From positions 11,047 through 19,861 of the forward strand of contig DGYN01000140.1 of NCBI GenBank assembly GCA_002398405.1: a stretch of DNA of 8,815 nucleotides, in the 5' to 3' direction. This stretch comes from Caulobacteraceae bacterium UBA5005. GTDB lineage: Bacteria; Pseudomonadota; Alphaproteobacteria; Caulobacterales; Caulobacteraceae. Position 1 is the stretch's first letter. Each line of letters opens with the position of its first letter. Of this stretch, positions 5,598 through 8,815 are shown in pieces. Under the pieces are notes generated by a model that was given only the letters and a program-made list of their open reading frames with translations, was not told the DNA's origin and did no database searches. Position numbers and translations under genes: made by a program.

Positions 5598-6089
5598 ATG
5601 CAGCCACACAAGCCCTCAGCGCCGTCCGCCCCGCCGGGGCGATTCATCCTGATCTCGATGGCAGGGGCTGCGCTGGCCATTGGTGCCACCGCCTGGCTGG
5701 CACAGCAAGCAGGGGTCGCGCTGCTGATGGCGCCTTTCGGCGCGAGCTGCGTGCTGGCCTTCGGACTGCCGGACAGCCCGCTGGCCCAGCCCCGCAGCAT
5801 TGTCGGCGGCCATTTCCTGAGCACGCTGGTCGGCTTCGCCGCATTGGCCGCCTGGGGTCCGACCTGGTGGTCTGCCGCACTGTCGGTTGCGCTCGCACTC
5901 GGCGTCATGCTGTGGACCCGGACGGTCCACGCGCCGGCCGGCGCCGACCCGCTGGTGGTGCTCGCAACGGCGCCATCGATCAGCTTTCTCGTCACCCCCG
6001 TCTTGGCGGGGTCACTCATCATCGTGGGCTGCGCCTGGGTCGTGAACAACGCGCGAGCACGGCGCAGCTACCCGCGGTACTGGTGGTGA
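5598..6089 (+). CDS. HPP family integral membrane protein
   Basis: 163 residues from the ATG at 5598, which has GGAG seven bases upstream. Earlier ATGs at 5514 and 5571 add a polar, poorly conserved leader without a ribosome site. About four to five hydrophobic segments are visible (around residues 16-37, 41-57, 70-88, 92-107 and 129-150). The family signatures LLMAPFGASCVLAF (42-55) and SPLAQPRSIVGGH (60-72) are intact. The name-giving HPP motif, normally HPPAGA, reads HAPAGA here (111-116), so the central proline is lost. HPP proteins are small membrane proteins proposed as transporters; some plant and cyanobacterial members move nitrite. It lies 38 bp upstream of the C-N hydrolase in an apparent operon, so transport of a nitrogen compound is possible but is inference. 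Confidence 0.85.
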   Translation: MQPHKPSAPSAPPGRFILISMAGAALAIGATAWLAQQAGVALLMAPFGASCVLAFGLPDSPLAQPRSIVGGHFLSTLVGFAALAAWGPTWWSAALSVALALGVMLWTRTVHAPAGADPLVVLATAPSISFLVTPVLAGSLIIVGCAWVVNNARARRSYPRYWW

Positions 6090-6127
6090 GCCGCCAGCCA
6101 GCATCGCGAATGCACAAGGGGAACAGC

Positions 6128-6931
6128 ATGCCGAGATTGATGGTGGTGGAGTGGCCTGACGGGCTTCAGCCCGATGGCGAGCCCTGGCAGCGCATCGCGC
6201 AGCAGATCGAGGAGATCGCGCCGGACCTGCTGCTGACCAACGAGATGCCGTTCGGCAGCTGGCTCCCTCGAAGCGAGCGTTATGACGCCGAAGCCGCAGA
6301 GGCCTGGGTGCAGTTGCATGAGCGCGGTGTCGCCGCCCTCGCTGCCCTCAAGGTCGAGGCCGTGATGTCCAGCCGGCCGGTGCCGAGCGGCCGGAGCCTG
6401 GCCAATGAAGCCTTCACCCTGGTGGCGGGCCGCTACACCGCCAGACATCACAAGCAGCGGTTTCCCGAAGAACCTGGCTGGCATGAGTCCACCTGGTTCC
6501 AGGCGGCGCTGCCGGGGTTTGCGGTTCACGAGGTCGCCGGGGTGCATGTCGGCTTCCTCCTGTGCACGGAGTTGATGTTCAACGAGCACGCACGCAGGTT
6601 GGGGCGTGCCGGCGCCGACCTGATTGCCGTACCCCGCGCGACCGGGTTGCGACGCGACTCGTGGGAGACGGCTGCCGGCATGGCGTCCTTGGTCGGCGGG
6701 TGCTACGTGGCCACCTCCAACCGCGTTGGCAGGCAGCGCGCCGAAGGGCCCACCTTTGGCGGCCATGGCTTCGTCGTGGCACCGGGCGGCGCCCGGCTGG
6801 CGACCACGGAGGGCGCTGCGCAGATGCAAGTTGTTGAGCTGGACCTCAGCCTGGCAAGGAAGTCCAAGCACGAGTACCCCTGCTATGTGCCTGACACCGC
6901 GCACCACGCACCGGCGCCAGGCCCCGTCTGA
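6128..6931 (+). CDS. Nitrilase-superfamily carbon-nitrogen hydrolase
   Basis: 267 residues from the ATG at 6128, chosen because AAGGGG lies 7 bases upstream; the open frame extends left through the HPP gene in another frame, which is not coding. All three catalytic residues of the superfamily are in place: E39 in LLLTNEMPFG, K109 in ARHHKQRFPEEPG, and the nucleophile C146 in FLLCTELMFNEHAR. The enzymes hydrolyse nitriles, amides or carbamoyl groups, releasing ammonia. CTE followed by LMF differs from the CYD/CWE of common nitrilases and amidases, so the branch and substrate stay open. The tail SKHEYPCYVPDTAHH is unusual and rich in histidine. It stands between the HPP membrane protein and a SnoaL-like protein, with 84 bp to the latter. 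Confidence 0.88.
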   Translation: MPRLMVVEWPDGLQPDGEPWQRIAQQIEEIAPDLLLTNEMPFGSWLPRSERYDAEAAEAWVQLHERGVAALAALKVEAVMSSRPVPSGRSLANEAFTLVAGRYTARHHKQRFPEEPGWHESTWFQAALPGFAVHEVAGVHVGFLLCTELMFNEHARRLGRAGADLIAVPRATGLRRDSWETAAGMASLVGGCYVATSNRVGRQRAEGPTFGGHGFVVAPGGARLATTEGAAQMQVVELDLSLARKSKHEYPCYVPDTAHHAPAPGPV

Positions 6932-7015
6932 CGCTCCCTGCCCTGCCACCGATCAGGCTGCCGTCTCGACGGCCGCTCTCGAGCGTTTCACCCGAACCAT
7001 CCCCTGGAGTAGACG

Positions 7016-7489
7016 ATGTCCGATCACTTTCAAGTTCAACAAGTCCTGGGTCGCTACGTGCGCGCGGTGGACCGTCGCGACGGCGCTGCGCTGTCCAAGC
7101 TGTTCACCCCAGACGCGACCGTCACCATCCTGTTCGATCAGCAGGCACCCAAGCCTCTTGGCCAGCTGGTTGGCGCCGAGCAGATCGGGCAGGCCGTTGC
7201 GGGCATGCTCGCCCCCCACGCGCCGCGCGGCTGGAGCCATCACATGACCTTCGATCACCTGATCGAGATGGACGGCAACCGCGCCACGCTGGACGCCCAG
7301 TTCGTGATGTTCCTGACCTTGGGGAATGCCATGCCCGAGGGCGGTTGGCCGCGCGGACTCTTCGGGGCACAGGGCAGCGTTGCACCGCGTGAAGCGGGCT
7401 ACTACCGCTCCGAACTGGTCCACGAGCGCGACGCCTGGCTCATTCACAGGCACACCGTGCACCTGGACCTGCCGCAAGCGTTCGGCTGA
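7016..7489 (+). CDS. SnoaL-like / NTF2-like fold protein
   Basis: 157 residues. The start ATG at 7016 has GGAG eight bases upstream. The N-terminal helix pair QQVLGRYVRAVDRRDGAALS followed by LFTPDATVTI is the standard beginning of SnoaL_4-type domains. HHMTFDHLIEMDGNRATLDAQFVMF and YYRSELVHERDAWLIHRHTVHLD supply the curved beta sheet. The family includes small dehydratases, isomerases and ring-hydroxylating dioxygenase beta-subunit relatives. H75 and H76 (SHHMTF) and the tyrosine pair in AGYYRSE are candidate active-site residues. It is the last gene of the lysR-side operon; the 13-bp terminator hairpin lies 125 bp downstream. Confidence 0.82.
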   Translation: MSDHFQVQQVLGRYVRAVDRRDGAALSKLFTPDATVTILFDQQAPKPLGQLVGAEQIGQAVAGMLAPHAPRGWSHHMTFDHLIEMDGNRATLDAQFVMFLTLGNAMPEGGWPRGLFGAQGSVAPREAGYYRSELVHERDAWLIHRHTVHLDLPQAFG

Positions 7490-7545
7490 CGGCACGGCGA
7501 TGTCAGCAGCCGGCGCCGGCGGGCATGTGTCCCGGCGACCCCGAG

Positions 7546-7596
7546 TTACCCGGATAGTTACCCGGTCAGATGCCGGAAGGTGGCGCACTTACCCGG
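7546..7596 (+). repeat. Three direct copies of TTACCCGG
   Basis: Copies lie at 7546-7553, 7558-7565 and 7589-7596, spaced 12 and 31 bp start to start; the first two share GTTACCCGG. Short repeats at such spacing resemble transposase, recombinase or regulator binding arrays, for instance the multiple terminal repeats of IS21-type ends. No transposase gene is in the window, so the identity is open. Confidence 0.5.
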
Positions 7597-7613
7597 AAGC
7601 CAGCGGACAAAGA

Positions 7614-7648
7614 AAAAGGCCCAAGTCGTTGATTTACTTGGGCCTTTT
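7614..7648. terminator. Bidirectional rho-independent terminator
   Basis: A perfect 13-bp stem, AAAAGGCCCAAGT (7614-7626) with ACTTGGGCCTTTT (7636-7648), has a 9-nt loop. T-runs flank it on both strands: four T on the plus strand and five T plus CTTT on the minus strand. It can end the LysR-side operon from the left and the GNAT operon from the right. Confidence 0.85.
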
Positions 7649-7828
7649 GGGCTTCAGCGGACTTCGCTGAACTTTGTAATGGTGGAGCCGGGGGCACTCA
7701 CACTTCGCCTGCCAACCCGCTTGGTTGCTAGCTTTTTCGACGATAGCATTCCGCAGTTCCTGCACAAGTTCCTGCCTCGTTAGCGGGATGCGGTCCGGAC
7801 GAGGGTTTAGTTCCGACCCGGTCGCTTC
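7634..7828 (-). pseudogene. Startless 65-codon open frame, possible gene remnant
   Basis: Reading minus-strand triplets that end with TAA at 7636-7634 gives an uninterrupted 65-codon frame back to a TAG just upstream. It contains RIPLTRQELVQELRNAIVEK followed by a lysine- and arginine-rich end, RSPLKPKRPK. The middle looks like a soluble helix, which is why I note it. It has no ATG or TTG start; the only GTG would leave about 45 codons. The frame also runs through the 7653-7671 inverted repeat and half of the terminator stem. It may be the 3' remnant of a truncated gene or a chance frame. Confidence 0.25.
7653..7694 (-). other. Possible integration-site remnant (tRNA/tmRNA 3'-end-like)
   Basis: On the minus strand CCCCCGGCTCCACCA (7694-7680) looks like the acceptor end of a tRNA or tmRNA including CCA. 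It is followed, after a short gap, by the inverted repeat TTCAGCG/CGCTGAA (7653-7659 with 7665-7671), of the kind found just outside tRNA 3' ends that host islands. The preceding bases do not form a T arm, so no full RNA gene is present. No integrase is in the window. Confidence 0.3.
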
Positions 7829-7874
7829 GTGCTAGAACCTACGAAGATTGTGCGATGGTCGCGTCTGAAGTGAC

Positions 7875-8438
7875 CTACGGCGCTCGCAAGATGTCTCGAA
7901 TCATCTTGATTGCCGCCGGCGGCGAGCGCCCGCCATGGTTGCGCGCTTGCTTCTCTGCCCAAAGCGACCTTTCGAACCCGTGCCTCTCGTAGAAGCGCAA
8001 GACCGGAGGGTCGTTGTCCGCGTCGACGATTACGAGACGGGCGGCGGACAGCGATTGCGCATCAAGAATCTCGCCCATCACCAGCTCGAGAATTTGAGCC
8101 CCAACGCCCTGCCCTTGTAAGCTCTGGGTCACTGCGAGGCGGCCGAGCTTTACGGCCGGGAACGCCGTCAACACCACTTCGTCGTGGAGTCCGAGTTCCG
8201 CCTGCTCAGAGGTGTTCAGTGGGATGGCGTCATTCGCCAGAGTGAAGTATCCGACGACTGCGTTTTGCACCTCCGGGTGGAACACGACGCTGGTCAAGCC
8301 CAGCCTGTCGGCGTGCATGCCGACGCTGTTCACGAGGAAGTGGTCAAGGTGGTCTTTGCCGCACCGAAACTCCGCGAGCAGCTCAGTAGGCGCCTCGGTC
8401 ACTGGCAGTAGACCGAATTCGCCCTCCGCCAACGGCAT
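7875..8438 (-). CDS. GNAT N-acetyltransferase, TacT-toxin-like
   Basis: 187 residues with the layout of TacT/AtaT-type toxins. FRCGKDHLDHFL (24-35) matches the usual F-CG---L--FL opening, and VVGYFTLAND (61-70) is the central strand. VKLGRLAVTQSLQGQGVG (96-113) is motif A, with the acetyl-CoA pyrophosphate loop Q108-G113. LRFYERHGF (147-155) holds Y150, at the position of the catalytic tyrosine. Such toxins acetylate the amino acid on charged tRNA and stop translation; other small GNATs modify metabolites. The ATG at 8438-8436 overlaps the stop of the upstream 73-aa gene by one base (TGATG), so translation is coupled. The usual partner is a DUF1778 ribbon-helix-helix antitoxin, which is absent here. 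Confidence 0.85.
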   Translation of the reverse strand: MPLAEGEFGLLPVTEAPTELLAEFRCGKDHLDHFLVNSVGMHADRLGLTSVVFHPEVQNAVVGYFTLANDAIPLNTSEQAELGLHDEVVLTAFPAVKLGRLAVTQSLQGQGVGAQILELVMGEILDAQSLSAARLVIVDADNDPPVLRFYERHGFERSLWAEKQARNHGGRSPPAAIKMIRDILRAP

Positions 8439-8659
8439 CAGCGGACAGCGGTTCGCCGGTACTGCCCAAGGAAGGCAGCGTTCTTCGCGTCGCGAACCTT
8501 GCGCACCAGCTCACCAGCCTTCTCAATCGACTCAGGAGTCGGCTTGGCAGCCAACACCCGGCCGACAAAAGCCTTGCGCTCTTGCCGTGCCTTTACGAGG
8601 TTCTTCGCATCGGCCTTGGTTAGGCGCTTATCGAAGATGGCGTGCTTCTTGGCTTGCAT
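8438..8659 (-). CDS. Small basic protein, 73 aa, coupled to the GNAT gene
   Basis: I do not recognise the family. The protein is rich in lysine, arginine and alanine, with no hydrophobic segment. It looks mostly helical: DKRLTKADAKNLVKARQER, then a turn at AAKPTPES, then IEKAGELVRKVRDAKNAAF, ending in LGQYRRTAVR. It lacks the N-terminal beta strand and SEAVR-type helix of DUF1778/RHH antitoxins. The order small protein first, GNAT second, with a one-base overlap, is that of TacA-TacT pairs, so an antitoxin role is a reasonable inference. An accessory or unrelated nucleic-acid-binding protein is also possible. No clear Shine-Dalgarno precedes the ATG. Confidence 0.7.
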   Translation of the reverse strand: MQAKKHAIFDKRLTKADAKNLVKARQERKAFVGRVLAAKPTPESIEKAGELVRKVRDAKNAAFLGQYRRTAVR

Positions 8660-8677
8660 GGTTGGTGGACGCCCAAC

Positions 8678-8706
8678 TTTAAAGTCGTTCAGTCGAGCGC
8701 GGACAA
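8678..8706 (-). promoter_or_regulatory. Candidate promoter of the 73-aa/GNAT operon
   Basis: On the minus strand TTGTCC (8706-8701) and TTTAAA (8683-8678) are separated by 17 bp, each matching four of six consensus bases. The predicted start near 8671 would leave only about 11 nt before the ATG at 8659, consistent with the missing ribosome site and a near-leaderless message. Confidence 0.45.
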
Positions 8707-8815
8707 AAGTGTACCTGAGCGCCCCAGGGCGTCGGAGTCTGCTACTTCGCGGACTGAGCGCTTGGTCGACTAGACCGAGCCGCTCGCACCGTCGACATCG
8801 AAGCAGTCTTGTGAC
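8707..8815. other. Right-edge stretch without a recognisable gene
   Basis: About 110 bp to the window edge. No open frame, tRNA or strong hairpin is convincing. A short inverted repeat (8760-8766 with 8772-8778, one mismatch) is present, but nothing ties it to a function. Confidence 0.4.

Larger units (their letters stand above)
7490..7874. other. Accessory spacer with repeats, terminator and integration-site-like sequence
   Basis: No complete gene is present. From left to right the stretch holds three TTACCCGG repeats (7546-7596), a 13-bp bidirectional terminator (7614-7648), an inverted repeat (7653-7671), a 15-bp match to a tRNA/tmRNA 3' end on the minus strand (7680-7694), and a startless minus-strand frame (7634-7828) that runs through the last two. 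A 67-codon plus-strand frame at 7580-7783 crosses the terminator and is not credible. Confidence 0.6.

Noticed and set aside
5495..6931. A single 478-codon plus-strand frame read as one protein
   Set aside because: Its first ~210 codons overlap the HPP gene in a different frame and have arginine- and alanine-rich shadow composition. The hydrolase signatures begin only after the ATG at 6128, which has its own ribosome site.
3801..7694. CCGGCTCCACC at 3811-3821 inverted relative to 7681-7691, as ends of an island around the LysR module
   Set aside because: An 11-bp inverted match in 8.8 kb of GC-rich DNA is expected several times by chance, and the left copy is part of a hairpin.
7580..7783. 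67-codon plus-strand frame
   Set aside because: It passes through the strong bidirectional terminator and has no ribosome site or recognisable domain.
8671..8677. GCCCAAC / GTTGGGC before the 73-aa gene as an integron attC core site
   Set aside because: It fits the RYYYAAC pattern, but no matching partner core or attC-like foldback is visible on either side of the 73-aa/GNAT pair.
1..8815. CRISPR array
   Set aside because: No regularly spaced repeat of 20-40 bp is present anywhere in the window.

Overview
The window looks like a chromosomal segment of an alphaproteobacterium of the Caulobacteraceae type (Caulobacter, Phenylobacterium or Brevundimonas). The reasons are the high GC coding style, a CpdR single-domain response regulator back to back with an N-formylglutamate amidohydrolase family gene, and a GAC-anticodon tRNA-Val. 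The genus cannot be fixed by reading alone.

Left part (1-3774), probably core genome. The 5' end of typA/bipA runs off the left edge on the minus strand. An AT-richer spacer (237-466) holds two perfect palindromes and a strong sigma-70-like promoter driving what looks like an unannotated ~85-nt small RNA (467-551) with three hairpins, a single-stranded CCUCC stretch and an intrinsic terminator. Then come a SAM methyltransferase and an FGase-family hydrolase in a translationally coupled minus-strand pair, cpdR on the plus strand, tRNA-Val(GAC), a 63-aa unknown protein and a pyridoxamine-phosphate-oxidase-like flavin protein.

Middle part (3840-7489), an accessory metabolic module. An AhpD/carboxymuconolactone-decarboxylase-like protein is divergent from a LysR regulator. 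Downstream of LysR, on the same strand, lie an HPP-family membrane protein, a nitrilase-superfamily C-N hydrolase with an intact E-K-C triad, and a SnoaL/NTF2-like small enzyme. The same T-N11-A inverted repeat (TTGCA-N5-TGCAA/C) occurs between the divergent genes and again between lysR and the HPP gene. This suggests that one regulator controls both arms. The substrate is unknown.

Right part (7490-8815), accessory DNA that reads as less GC-rich. It holds three TTACCCGG repeats, a 13-bp bidirectional terminator, a sequence resembling the 3' end of a tRNA or tmRNA followed by an inverted repeat of the kind seen at integration sites, and a startless 65-codon open frame. It ends with a two-gene minus-strand operon: a 73-aa basic protein coupled by TGATG to a TacT-like GNAT acetyltransferase, which has the layout of a toxin-antitoxin module but a partner I do not recognise.

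The best candidates for something undescribed are the small RNA at 467-551, the LysR-controlled HPP/nitrilase/SnoaL/AhpD module with its repeated operator, and the 73-aa/GNAT pair.
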